This document shows, piece after piece, positions 1 through 7,133 of a stretch of 18,377 nucleotides of DNA (the first letter of the stretch is position 1; every line of letters starts with the position of its first letter). The stretch covers positions 1 to 18,377 of the forward strand of contig CBFDCQ010000066.1 of the NCBI GenBank assembly GCA_965603355.1, in the 5' to 3' direction. The DNA comes from CBFDCQ01 sp965603355 (GTDB taxonomy: Bacteria > Hydrogenedentota > CAZGCA01 > CBFDCQ01). A program made the translations under genes and the position numbers. A model generated the notes under the pieces. It saw only the letters and a program-made list of their open reading frames with translations, made no database searches and was not told where the DNA came from.

Positions 1-1
1 A

Positions 2-334
2 ACGGTGACATACCACGACCCGTGCCATTTGCGATGGGGCCAGGGAATATACCGCGAGCCGAGGGACGTGCTCGGGCGCGTCGGTCAGTACCAGGAAATG
101 CCGAGTGCCGACCGATGTTGCGGTATGGGCGGCACGTTCAGCCTGTTCTTCCACGACATTTCGCGGAGAATAGCGAATCGGAAGATGGACGCGATAGCAG
201 CAACCGACGCTGACATAGTGGCGACGGCCTGTCCGGGCTGTATGCTGCAACTGAACGAGGGTATCCAGCAGCGCGGCATGCATAAGTGCGTCAAACATCT
301 CGTCGAAGTCGTTGAAGAAGCCACGCGGGAATAG
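2..334 (+). CDS. (Fe-S)-binding oxidoreductase subunit with CCG domain, 3' fragment
   Basis: This is the C-terminal part of a cysteine-rich iron-sulfur protein; the reading frame is open at the left edge of the window, so the true start lies outside. The visible 110 residues hold one cysteine-rich CCG domain: a DPCHL motif near the beginning, then RCCGMGG, then ACPGCMLQL. This domain is known from glycolate oxidase GlcF, lactate oxidase LutA, GlpC and heterodisulfide reductase HdrB, where the cysteines hold an iron-sulfur cofactor and pass electrons from a flavin partner. The short tail after CPGC fits the GlcF/LutA group best, but the fragment cannot separate these families. No terminator is evident after the stop, and the promoter for the next gene begins about 30 bases downstream. 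Confidence 0.85.
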   Translation, partial: TVTYHDPCHLRWGQGIYREPRDVLGRVGQYQEMPSADRCCGMGGTFSLFFHDISRRIANRKMDAIAATDADIVATACPGCMLQLNEGIQQRGMHKCVKHLVEVVEEATRE

Positions 335-364
335 GGTTCCGTTGACCGAACATATAATGCCCAC

Positions 365-393
365 TTGACCACGCGAGTTTTCGGGCTTAAAAT
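365..393 (+). promoter_or_regulatory. Sigma-70-type promoter for the phosphoglycerate mutase gene
   Basis: TTGACC at 365-370 and TAAAAT at 388-393 are separated by 17 bases, close to the consensus for housekeeping sigma factors. Transcription would start near 400, giving a leader of about 50 bases before the ATG at 450. It makes the phosphoglycerate mutase and CBS-domain genes a transcription unit separate from the iron-sulfur gene. Confidence 0.6.
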
Positions 394-449
394 AGAGCGT
401 GTGCGGTGTTCGGTCTGTTTCAGTCACCGCCGCGTGCGGAAGGAAAAGG

Positions 450-1706
450 ATGGATACGACGCGTAAAGCCATCATGCTCGTTATGGACGGTCTCGGAGAC
501 CGGCCGATAAAGGAACTCTCGGGAAGGACGCCTCTCGAGACCGCCAAGACGCCGTATTTCGACTCTCTTGCTCGCCGCGGTGTATGCGGTCTGATGGACC
601 CGCTCGCGCCCGGTATAAGGGTGGGAACCGATGTCGGTCACCTCGCGCTGTTCGGTTACAACCCCTTTCGGGTGTACTGGGGGCGCGGACCGATTGAGGC
701 TGCCGGCGTCGGGATCGACCTGGAACCACGCGATGTCGCGTTGCGCTGCAATTTCGCCACCGTGGACGAGAACGGCGTAATCCTCGATAGGCGCGCCGGA
801 CGGATCAGGCACGGAACCACCTTATTGGCCGACGCGTTGAACGATCTTGACCTGGGCGGGAACGTCAAAATCCTGTTCAAGGAAGCAACCGAACACCGGG
901 CGGTGCTCGTGCTGCGAGGCAAAGAGCTCTCGGCGGAGATCACTAACTCCGATCCGGGAGCGGGCCGTGAGCGCGAACCTGTCCGGACAGTTCAGGCAAG
1001 ACGAAGCGGTATCGCAATGGCGGGTCGAACAGCTGCCATCGTGAACAGGTTCATCGAGATGTCGCGCGAAGTACTCGCGGAACACCCCGTCAACCGCGAA
1101 CGGGTCAAGAAAAGCCTGCCTCCCGCAAATGCGGTTATAACGCGCGGTGCCGGTATGGCAGTCCGAATGCGGAGTCTTGCCGAACGATTCCATATCGACG
1201 GAGGGTGCGTCGTCGCCGAAAGCACCGTGAAAGGTATCGCAATCATGTCCGGTTTCAGGATATACTCAGCCGCTTCGCTGACCGCAAATCTTGATACCGA
1301 CCTGGACGAAAAGGCCAGGCTGACCATCGAGGCGTTGCGAGACTGCAATTTTGTCGTCGTACACATCAAGGGCACAGATATCGCGAGTCACGATAACGAT
1401 CCGCGAGGCAAGGTCGCGTTCATCGAGAAGATGGACGCGATGGCAGGCAAGGTTATGGGCGCGCTTGAAGATCCCGAACACACTTATATCGGTCTGACGG
1501 CAGATCACTCTACGCCGTGTGCGGCGCGCGAACACAGCGCCGACCCCGTGCCCGTGGTTATCAGCGGGGATGACGTCCTGGTGGACGATGTCGAACGGTA
1601 CGGGGAACGTTCTTGTCCGAAGGGGGGCCTGTCGCGCATTAACGCAAACGAGTTTCTGCTCACACTGCTCGATTACATCGGCGCGACGTACCGGTTCGGT
1701 GCGTGA
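450..1706 (+). CDS. apgM: 2,3-bisphosphoglycerate-independent phosphoglycerate mutase, archaeal ApgM type
   Basis: Interconverts 3- and 2-phosphoglycerate in glycolysis and gluconeogenesis, in the cytosol. The 418-residue protein belongs to the alkaline phosphatase superfamily. Metal-site motifs are visible: MDGLGD (Asp13), KGTDIASHDND (Asp310, His314), ADHSTP (Asp352, His353) and EHSADP (His362). The segment VGTDVGHLALFGY followed by GRGPIEAAGVGIDL is characteristic of ApgM and not of the longer bacterial GpmI. At the nucleophile position the residue is Thr60, where a serine (GSD) would be expected from the archaeal enzymes I recall. I chose the ATG at 450 because it follows a GGAAGGAAAAGG ribosome site; the frame extends 17 codons further upstream without family similarity. 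The gene lies 36 bases before a CBS-domain gene, probably co-transcribed. Confidence 0.92.
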   Translation: MDTTRKAIMLVMDGLGDRPIKELSGRTPLETAKTPYFDSLARRGVCGLMDPLAPGIRVGTDVGHLALFGYNPFRVYWGRGPIEAAGVGIDLEPRDVALRCNFATVDENGVILDRRAGRIRHGTTLLADALNDLDLGGNVKILFKEATEHRAVLVLRGKELSAEITNSDPGAGREREPVRTVQARRSGIAMAGRTAAIVNRFIEMSREVLAEHPVNRERVKKSLPPANAVITRGAGMAVRMRSLAERFHIDGGCVVAESTVKGIAIMSGFRIYSAASLTANLDTDLDEKARLTIEALRDCNFVVVHIKGTDIASHDNDPRGKVAFIEKMDAMAGKVMGALEDPEHTYIGLTADHSTPCAAREHSADPVPVVISGDDVLVDDVERYGERSCPKGGLSRINANEFLLTLLDYIGATYRFGA

Positions 1707-1742
1707 CCGCGACTCTACGGGAAAGGGCATAGGAAACCTGCC

Positions 1743-2240
1743 ATGAAGGTCAAAGACCTCATGACGAGAGATGTTGTGACGGTATCGCCGGATACAACCT
1801 TGAGCGAACTCTACGCGATACTGCAAAAGGAACGCATAACCGGCGTGCCTGTCATTGACGTTTCAGGCAAGCTCGTCGGCGTGGTTTCCCAGCGCGACTT
1901 AATAGTGGCCGAAGCGCAGTCCTTTGCCAGCAACAGCCCCTACTCGGACGTTCAGGAACTATTCGCGTCGCGTTTCATTGAGGACGATAGAGCCATGCGG
2001 CGGCGTTTCAACTGGGTTGAGGAGATCATGACAAAGAGTGTGGTCACCACCACGCCGGATACCTCAATACGGGACGTTTGCAGGTTGATGTGCGAGAGGA
2101 AGGTGAAGAGGTTGCCGGTGATCAGCGGCGACAGATTCGTCGGCATCATCAGTTTCACCGACGTTATGGACTTTCTCGCCGACATGGACGACTTGTTCTG
2201 GGAAACAGACGACGAACGCTCCGGCGAACCTTCGAAATAG
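1743..2240 (+). CDS. Two-CBS-domain protein
   Basis: A 165-residue cytosolic protein made of a CBS pair and little else. CBS1 spans about residues 4-56 (KVKDLMTRDVVTVSPDTTL, then GVPVIDVSGKLVGVVSQRDL). A linker of about 40 residues carries an arginine-rich stretch, and CBS2 spans about 95-147 (IMTKSVVTTTPDTSIRDV, then RLPVISGDRFVGIISFTDV). CBS pairs usually sense adenine nucleotides and regulate a partner enzyme or transporter. No catalytic or DNA-binding domain is fused, so the partner is unknown. It sits 36 bases after the phosphoglycerate mutase gene, with AGGA about ten bases before the ATG. That position suggests, without proving, an energy-sensing role tied to central carbon metabolism. 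The acidic tail after CBS2 (DDLFWETDDERSGE) is specific to this protein. Confidence 0.88.
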   Translation: MKVKDLMTRDVVTVSPDTTLSELYAILQKERITGVPVIDVSGKLVGVVSQRDLIVAEAQSFASNSPYSDVQELFASRFIEDDRAMRRRFNWVEEIMTKSVVTTTPDTSIRDVCRLMCERKVKRLPVISGDRFVGIISFTDVMDFLADMDDLFWETDDERSGEPSK

Positions 2241-2275
2241 CGAATCCACCGCTCGGCACGCGGCCGCAGTATGCA

Positions 2276-2488
2276 CTAGAACTTCTTCTTACCCATGACG
2301 TGCTTCTGGTAGAGGGCGCCCAGAAAAATGCCCGCCAGCGTACAGGACGCGCCTATGATGAAGTCCCTTCCGATAGTGAATCCGGACACGTCCGAGAACA
2401 GGGTCATGAGCCCGGCGACACCCATCCCCACCACAACGGCGGACACGACCGAGAAAAGCAGAAGCAGGAACATCTTAAGGTTCTGCAC
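2276..2488 (-). CDS. Small two-helix membrane protein, function unknown
   Basis: A 70-residue protein with two predicted membrane segments, at about residues 4-28 (LKMFLLLLFSVVSAVVVGMGVAG...) and 40-60 (FIIGASCTLAGIFLGALYQ), and a basic end (KHVMGKKKF). It starts with GTG at 2488, preceded at ideal spacing by GAAAGGAGGTG, one of the strongest ribosome sites in the window, which argues that this short gene is real and well translated. It lies 91 bases downstream of plsY on the same strand and convergent with the CBS gene. I do not recognise a family. The layout resembles small inner-membrane accessory proteins, but function cannot be inferred. Confidence 0.65.
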   Translation of the reverse strand: MQNLKMFLLLLFSVVSAVVVGMGVAGLMTLFSDVSGFTIGRDFIIGASCTLAGIFLGALYQKHVMGKKKF

Positions 2489-2518
2489 CAGATTGACACC
2501 TCCTTTCCATCATTGTAC

Positions 2519-2549
2519 GGGCCGCGTCGCGCGCTGAAGGACGCAGCCC
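2519..2549 (-). other. Hairpin between plsY and the small membrane protein gene
   Basis: Arms GGGCTGCGTC and GACGCGGCCC on the minus strand pair over ten positions with one G-U pair around an 11-base loop. No U-run follows, so it is not a standard intrinsic terminator. It could be an mRNA processing or partial termination structure that separates plsY from the 70-residue gene downstream. Confidence 0.4.
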
Positions 2550-2579
2550 TACTGCCTGCCATCACTTATCCAGAGCCAA

Positions 2580-3185
2580 CTAGAACCTGTTTTCCTCGCC
2601 GCGGATGAGCCGGCCGATGTTCGATCGGTGGCGCATTACGACGAGTGCCGCCGCGACGATGGCGAACACGACGAACTCACGTTCCGCGCGGAGCGCCCAC
2701 ATTGCTACAGGCAGCGCGACCGCGCCGGACATCGATCCAACGGACACGATCCGTGTCGCCATAACCAGGACGGCAAACACAGCCACCGCGATAACCAACG
2801 ACAACCAGGATATGCCCAGAAACACGCCCGCGCTCGTTGCCACGCCTTTGCCGCCTTTGAAGCGGAGAAAAACCGTCCAGTTATGGCCGGCTATGGCAGC
2901 AATCCCCAAACATACTCTCATCATCGGGAGAGACAACGGCGACCGACCCAAGGAAGCAAGAGCCGCCAGTGCTGTAACCGCGGCGTACCCCTTTCCGATA
3001 TCGAGCACCAGCGCGGTGACACCGGCCGGTTTCCCAAGCACCCGCAGCGTATTGGTGGCGCCTATATTGCCGCTGCCTTGTTCGCGGATGTCTATCCCGC
3101 GCAGCAGCTTGCCGATGAGAAGACCGGTCGGTACCGATCCCAAAACGTATGCGAGAATCAGTGCGACGGGGAATTGCCAAGTCAT
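2580..3185 (-). CDS. plsY: Acyl-phosphate:glycerol-3-phosphate acyltransferase PlsY
   Basis: Transfers an acyl group from acyl-phosphate to glycerol 3-phosphate to make lysophosphatidic acid, the first membrane-bound step of phospholipid synthesis. The 201-residue integral membrane protein has the three family motifs: GSGNIGATN (37-45), GHNWTVFLRFKGGKGVATSAG (100-120), and RHRSNIGRLIRGEE (185-198). Several hydrophobic helices lie between them, and the length is typical. The ATG at 3185 follows GGGAG at normal spacing. It is 27 bases after der on the same strand, so pgsA, der and plsY probably form one transcript from the promoter at 5197-5225. PlsX, the usual donor-making partner, is not in this window. 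Confidence 0.96.
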   Translation of the reverse strand: MTWQFPVALILAYVLGSVPTGLLIGKLLRGIDIREQGSGNIGATNTLRVLGKPAGVTALVLDIGKGYAAVTALAALASLGRSPLSLPMMRVCLGIAAIAGHNWTVFLRFKGGKGVATSAGVFLGISWLSLVIAVAVFAVLVMATRIVSVGSMSGAVALPVAMWALRAEREFVVFAIVAAALVVMRHRSNIGRLIRGEENRF

Positions 3186-3212
3186 CGTGCTCGCTCCCGG
3201 CGTCTCACCGCA

Positions 3213-4532
3213 TTACCTCCTGTTGCATAACTCGATCCGTATTGGAACACCCTTGAACCCAAACTTGTCCCTGATCTGATTCTCCAGGTACCGCAAGTAA
3301 CTGGTATCAAATTGGCTGCGGTTGCTCGTGAAAAGCACGAAGTTCGGCGGACACACGCCAACCTGCGTGCCGAAGAATATCTTCGGCCTGCGACGGCGCC
3401 TTATCGGCGGAGGGTTTTTCAGGAGACATTGCTGGAGGTGGTCGTTCAATTCCGACGTGCTGATACGCTTCCGCGCCTCCTCGAATACCTCATCTATCAA
3501 GTCGAACAGTTTGAATATGCGCTGTTGCGTGAGTGCGGATACTGTTATTAGCGGTGCGCCGGGCACGAACCGCAGTTTAGTCGCCACCTCTTCCTTTAGC
3601 TGCTCGAAGAACGTTTTCTTTTCCTCGATAAGATCCCATTTGTTCACGGCAACAACGACGCCTTTGCCCTTTTCCCTGATGAACGATGCTATCCGGCAGT
3701 CCTGATCGACGATACCGGCGGTGGCGTCGAGCATCATTATACACAGGTCGCACCTTCTAACGCTCTGCAACGCACTACCGACACTGTACTGTTCCAGCAC
3801 GCGTTTCACTTTGGCTTTTCGACGCATCCCGGCGGTGTCGACAAAAAGGTACTGTTTCTTATTGCGTTTCACCATAACGTCAACCGCGTCGCGAGTGGTG
3901 CCCGGCCGCTCATCAACTATAACGCGCTCCTCACCCAGCAGCGCGTTCACCAACGAGGATTTACCCACGTTCGGTCTGCCCGCAATGGCGACCTTCGCGA
4001 CAGGTGCTGATGTCGGTCCCGCTGGCGCCGACGGGAGCTCCTCCACGATCGTGTCGAGGAGTTCCTCTATACCCCTGTTGTGCACCGCCGAGATGGCCAG
4101 CGGTTCGCCCAGGCCGAGCTCGTACAGGTCGGCTTTGGTAAGCTCGATCTGCTCGTTATCAGCTTTCGTGCCGACGACAAGAACGCGTTTGTCGAGCCGG
4201 CGCAACTGCTCGGCTATCTCTTTGTCCGCAGGAGTCAGACCGTCCCTTAGGTCAGCCAAGAAAAGTACCGTCGAAGATTCGTCCAGAGCGGCTTTGACTT
4301 GCTCCTGCATCTTGTGCATAAGCGGGTCGACCGGCTGCTCGACTATCCCGCCGGTGTCGACCACGCTGAACTCCACATCCTTCCATGTACGCCGGCCGTA
4401 CGACCGGTCGCGAGTCACCCCGGAGGTCGCGTGCACGATGCTCGCCCGCCGTTTCACCAGCCGGTTGAAAAGCGTCGATTTGCCCACGTTAGGGCGACCA
4501 ACAATAGCAACTATCGGAAAACTCTTGGCCAA
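3213..4532 (-). CDS. der: Ribosome-assembly GTPase Der (EngA)
   Basis: An essential tandem GTPase that acts in maturation of the 50S ribosomal subunit. The 439-residue protein has G domain 1 with P-loop GRPNVGKST (12-20) and DTGG (59-62), and G domain 2 with P-loop GRPNVGKSS (185-193), DTAG (232-235) and VNKWD (296-300). A C-terminal KH-like domain spans about 360-437 and ends in IRIELCNRR. The G4 motif of domain 1 is GTKAD (121-125), so threonine replaces the usual asparagine; [NT]KxD is tolerated in other GTPases. The start appears to be TTG at 4532, preceded by GGAGAGGG; no ATG fits before the first P-loop. It sits between pgsA (25 bases upstream) and plsY. Confidence 0.97.
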   Translation of the reverse strand: MAKSFPIVAIVGRPNVGKSTLFNRLVKRRASIVHATSGVTRDRSYGRRTWKDVEFSVVDTGGIVEQPVDPLMHKMQEQVKAALDESSTVLFLADLRDGLTPADKEIAEQLRRLDKRVLVVGTKADNEQIELTKADLYELGLGEPLAISAVHNRGIEELLDTIVEELPSAPAGPTSAPVAKVAIAGRPNVGKSSLVNALLGEERVIVDERPGTTRDAVDVMVKRNKKQYLFVDTAGMRRKAKVKRVLEQYSVGSALQSVRRCDLCIMMLDATAGIVDQDCRIASFIREKGKGVVVAVNKWDLIEEKKTFFEQLKEEVATKLRFVPGAPLITVSALTQQRIFKLFDLIDEVFEEARKRISTSELNDHLQQCLLKNPPPIRRRRRPKIFFGTQVGVCPPNFVLFTSNRSQFDTSYLRYLENQIRDKFGFKGVPIRIELCNRR

Positions 4533-4557
4533 ACCAGCCCTCTCCAGTCAGAACGTT

Positions 4558-5121
4558 TTAGGACTCACCGACCCTTTTTCGCGCCAGCGCGAGCCTGACA
4601 CCGGACCAAAGGTAGTCAACGCACGAAGCTGCCGTGAGCACAACCGCTGCGAGAGTGAGCTTGTAGGCAAATGGCATCCCTGAGAGAACCGCCAAGAGCG
4701 CCGCCATCTGCAACGCGGTGGTAACCTTGCCCAGTACGCGCGGTTTGAATACGCGGCGATCAGAAATACCTATCGCTATACGCGCGCCCACCACTATCAG
4801 CAGGTCACGTGCCAGTATCACCGGCGGCACCCAGCGCGGTATCGCGCCGGCAAATCCATCCTGCACCGCCATGAAAATGAACGATACGTTTATCAGCAGC
4901 TTATCGGCGAGCGGGTCGAGAAACGCGCCCAGCTTCGTTCGTTGGTTCAGTCCTCGCGCTACGGCGCCGTCCAGCGCATCTGTCAGGATGGCCGCGCAGA
5001 ACAGCGCAATCACGGCGTACCGCAACCACTCCGTCTCACCAGGCCGATACAGGACAATGCCGGCTGCAATAAAGGGTATCGCCGCTATACGTCCCCACGT
5101 GAGCTTGTTGGCGAGAGTCAA
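4558..5121 (-). CDS. pgsA: CDP-diacylglycerol-glycerol-3-phosphate 3-phosphatidyltransferase PgsA
   Basis: Makes phosphatidylglycerol phosphate, the committed step to phosphatidylglycerol and cardiolipin, in the inner membrane. The 187-residue protein has the complete CDP-alcohol phosphotransferase signature: Asp48, Asp51-Gly52, Ala55-Arg56, Gly65, Asp69 and Asp73 (LTDALDGAVAR ... LGAFLDPLADK). Several hydrophobic helices surround it. The N-terminal LANKLTWGRI fits PgsA rather than phosphatidylserine synthase. The start appears to be TTG at 5121 with GGAAGGA upstream; no in-frame ATG lies nearby. It is first in the pgsA-der-plsY cluster, about 70 bases downstream of a near-perfect promoter. 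Confidence 0.93.
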   Translation of the reverse strand: MTLANKLTWGRIAAIPFIAAGIVLYRPGETEWLRYAVIALFCAAILTDALDGAVARGLNQRTKLGAFLDPLADKLLINVSFIFMAVQDGFAGAIPRWVPPVILARDLLIVVGARIAIGISDRRVFKPRVLGKVTTALQMAALLAVLSGMPFAYKLTLAAVVLTAASCVDYLWSGVRLALARKRVGES

Positions 5122-5196
5122 CCGATTTCGTCCTTCCGCACGCGCTGCCCGGAGCCTACCACCTCAACTCTGCCCGCAACCACCACCCGAAATCGG

Positions 5197-5225
5197 ATTA
5201 TATCAGCGCCTCAATCGCAAGTCAA
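5197..5225 (-). promoter_or_regulatory. Sigma-70-type promoter for pgsA-der-plsY
   Basis: On the minus strand TTGACT (5225-5220) and a perfect TATAAT (5202-5197) are 17 bases apart. The predicted start of transcription, near 5190, leaves a leader of about 70 bases before pgsA. It lies just beyond the end of the pdxA unit, so the essential cluster can be transcribed independently. Confidence 0.75.
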
Positions 5226-5292
5226 CGGCAGGACGGTATGAGCAACTTGCAACATGAGAGGGAAGTTCGTCACAAGCTCTTCCACGGAACAG

Positions 5293-6279
5293 TCACGTTG
5301 CCATTACCGCAGCCAACCTGACCGCTTCGGTCAGGCTCCCCGGGTCGGCTTGGTCTTTGCCCACGATGTCGAACGCGGTACCGTGGCCGACGCTCGTTCT
5401 GATGATAGGTAAACCGAGGGTGATGTTGACCGCACGGTTGAAGCCCACGAGTTTCAGCGGTATGTGTCCCTGGTCATGGTACATCGCAACCACGACGTCG
5501 AAATCCCCGTTTGCCATGCGTGTGAACGCCGTATCGCCCGGCACCGGACCGGTAACGTCCGGCCCCTCCTCTCTGACCATCTCGATCGCGGGCGCGATCT
5601 CGTCGGGCTCCTCGGTGCCGAAAAGGCCGTCCTCGCCGGCGTGCGGGTTGAGCGCGGCCACGGCGATTCGCGCATGCGGCACTCCGAGCTTTTCCATAGC
5701 CTGATCCGCCAGCCTGATCGTCCCGGCAACGCGCTCGGTGGTGATATGCTCGGCAACATCCTTCAGAGCAACATGCGTCGTTACGTGCACGACACGAAGC
5801 GCGTCCGCAACCAGCATCATCCGGTAATCATCACATCCGCACAGCTCCGCCAGAAACTCCGTATGGCCCGCGTAGTGGTACCCGCCCAGGTTCACGGCCT
5901 TCTTGTTGACGGGACATGTGACTATCCCGTCCAAGTGCCCGTCAAGAGCGAGCCGGACGGCGAGCTCAACACATGCGAAAGCGAACTTGCCGGCATCCGC
6001 AACGACTTTCGCCGGCTCGACCTTCGGCGGAGGTACGCCCGACGGTTCAAGAACGCCGATGCGGTCCTCCTCCCAGGCCGACCCTGCGTCGGCTTCGCTT
6101 AAGCGGACGGCGCTCGCGGCGACGTCGCCTTTCTGCGCATACTCCATCAGCGCATCATACGAGCCCACTATCAGAGGGCGGCATTGCGCCAGCATTTCGG
6201 GGTCCTGAAACGCCTTTACGGTTATCTCGGGGCCTATCCCGTTAACATCCCCCATCGTGATGGCTAATCGCGGTTTCAC
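5293..6279 (-). CDS. pdxA: 4-hydroxythreonine-4-phosphate dehydrogenase PdxA
   Basis: Oxidises 4-phosphohydroxy-L-threonine with NAD in the DXP-independent route to pyridoxal 5'-phosphate. The 328-residue protein has the family start (LAITMGDVNGIGPEI), the substrate motif GHTEF (139-142) and all three metal-binding histidines: His169 (THVAL), His213 (NPHAGE) and His268 (YHDQGH). The C-terminal block IRTSVGHGTAFDIVGK is intact, and length and motifs are canonical. The start is GTG at 6279 with GAGAGGAG eight bases upstream. It is last in a unit with the PIG-L and M28 genes (15-base gap). PdxA paralogues (PdxA2) also act in degradation of hydroxy acids, and no other vitamin B6 gene is visible, so that alternative stays open. 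Confidence 0.93.
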   Translation of the reverse strand: MKPRLAITMGDVNGIGPEITVKAFQDPEMLAQCRPLIVGSYDALMEYAQKGDVAASAVRLSEADAGSAWEEDRIGVLEPSGVPPPKVEPAKVVADAGKFAFACVELAVRLALDGHLDGIVTCPVNKKAVNLGGYHYAGHTEFLAELCGCDDYRMMLVADALRVVHVTTHVALKDVAEHITTERVAGTIRLADQAMEKLGVPHARIAVAALNPHAGEDGLFGTEEPDEIAPAIEMVREEGPDVTGPVPGDTAFTRMANGDFDVVVAMYHDQGHIPLKLVGFNRAVNITLGLPIIRTSVGHGTAFDIVGKDQADPGSLTEAVRLAAVMAT

Positions 6280-6294
6280 TGCGTCGCTCCTCTC

Positions 6295-7110
6295 TCAGAA
6301 ATCGGCCACCCGTTTGAGATCCTCTTCCGCGAAGAACTGCAATCTGTAAAACCCTTCGTACCGGAACCGTTCCGCGTACGTCAACTTCAAGGTCCTGCCT
6401 ATCTGAGAGGCGTACCCTCGGACCACCGCCTCGACGAGCGTCCGATACTCGTTGCGCGGTAAACCCTCTATCATGGGAACGCTGATCCCTGCAGCCGCCA
6501 TTTCCATCCTCAAGCCGTCCATCAGGAACTTCATCTGCGATTCGTGCTGACACAGGGCATCGATTTTCCTGTCAATTTGCCCGGCAATATCCACAATTTT
6601 ATCCGCGTCAACCGGATGTTTCGCAAAATAGTACCGTTCTCCAACGTAATGCAGTTCGAGCCCGTCATCGACGTGTTCCGGATGGAAGAGAGGCAGCGCG
6701 GCGAACTTGGCAGCCTCCATGGCCGCCATGCCCACGGCACGATGGTCCGGGTGCGGCTCGTACGGCGCGAACGGGTCCCACGTCATGAGCACGTCCGCCT
6801 GCACGTACCGTATGATCTGCATGATCTTCTCCCGCAACTTGCTCGACGGCACGTCGCCCAGCTCGCCGTCCTTGTACCCAAGAAATATCACGTCGTCGAT
6901 CCCCATGATCACCGCCGCCTTTTTCGCTTCCTCCTGGTTCGCTCTGACAAGTTCCGCGGTCGACAGCTCGTGCGACCCCTTGCCGTTGTCCGTGGCGACA
7001 ACCTGGTACACCCTGTATCCCTTTTCGACAAACCGAATGACGGTGCCGCCCGCAGCGAACGTGAGATCATCCGCGTGTGCGACAACACAAATAACTGTCT
7101 TGGCTCCCAT
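6295..7110 (-). CDS. PIG-L/LmbE-family deacetylase
   Basis: A cytosolic zinc-dependent de-N-acetylase, 271 residues long. Family members remove acetyl groups from GlcNAc-type substrates, for example in bacillithiol or mycothiol synthesis, diacetylchitobiose use and natural-product assembly. The first motif is AHADD (11-15), where most members have AHPDD; the zinc ligands His12 and Asp15 and the general base Asp14 are kept. The second motif HPDHRA (120-125) supplies His123. The N-terminal Rossmann-like strand (KTVICVVAHADD) is typical. The ATG at 7110 follows GGAGGT at ideal spacing. It lies 23 bases after the M28 gene and 15 before pdxA, so the three are probably one operon. The substrate cannot be read from the sequence. 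Confidence 0.87.
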   Translation of the reverse strand: MGAKTVICVVAHADDLTFAAGGTVIRFVEKGYRVYQVVATDNGKGSHELSTAELVRANQEEAKKAAVIMGIDDVIFLGYKDGELGDVPSSKLREKIMQIIRYVQADVLMTWDPFAPYEPHPDHRAVGMAAMEAAKFAALPLFHPEHVDDGLELHYVGERYYFAKHPVDADKIVDIAGQIDRKIDALCQHESQMKFLMDGLRMEMAAAGISVPMIEGLPRNEYRTLVEAVVRGYASQIGRTLKLTYAERFRYEGFYRLQFFAEEDLKRVADF

Positions 7111-7133
7111 CTGTAACCTCCATTCGAATCCCG

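Noticed and set aside
353..358. Perfect TATAAT upstream of the phosphoglycerate mutase gene
   Set aside because: No -35 box lies at 16-18 bases; the TTGACC nearby is only five bases away. The promoter at 365-393 fits better.
3721..4683. 320-codon frame on the + strand
   Set aside because: Antisense shadow of der, with serine/threonine-rich low-information translation and no ribosome site.
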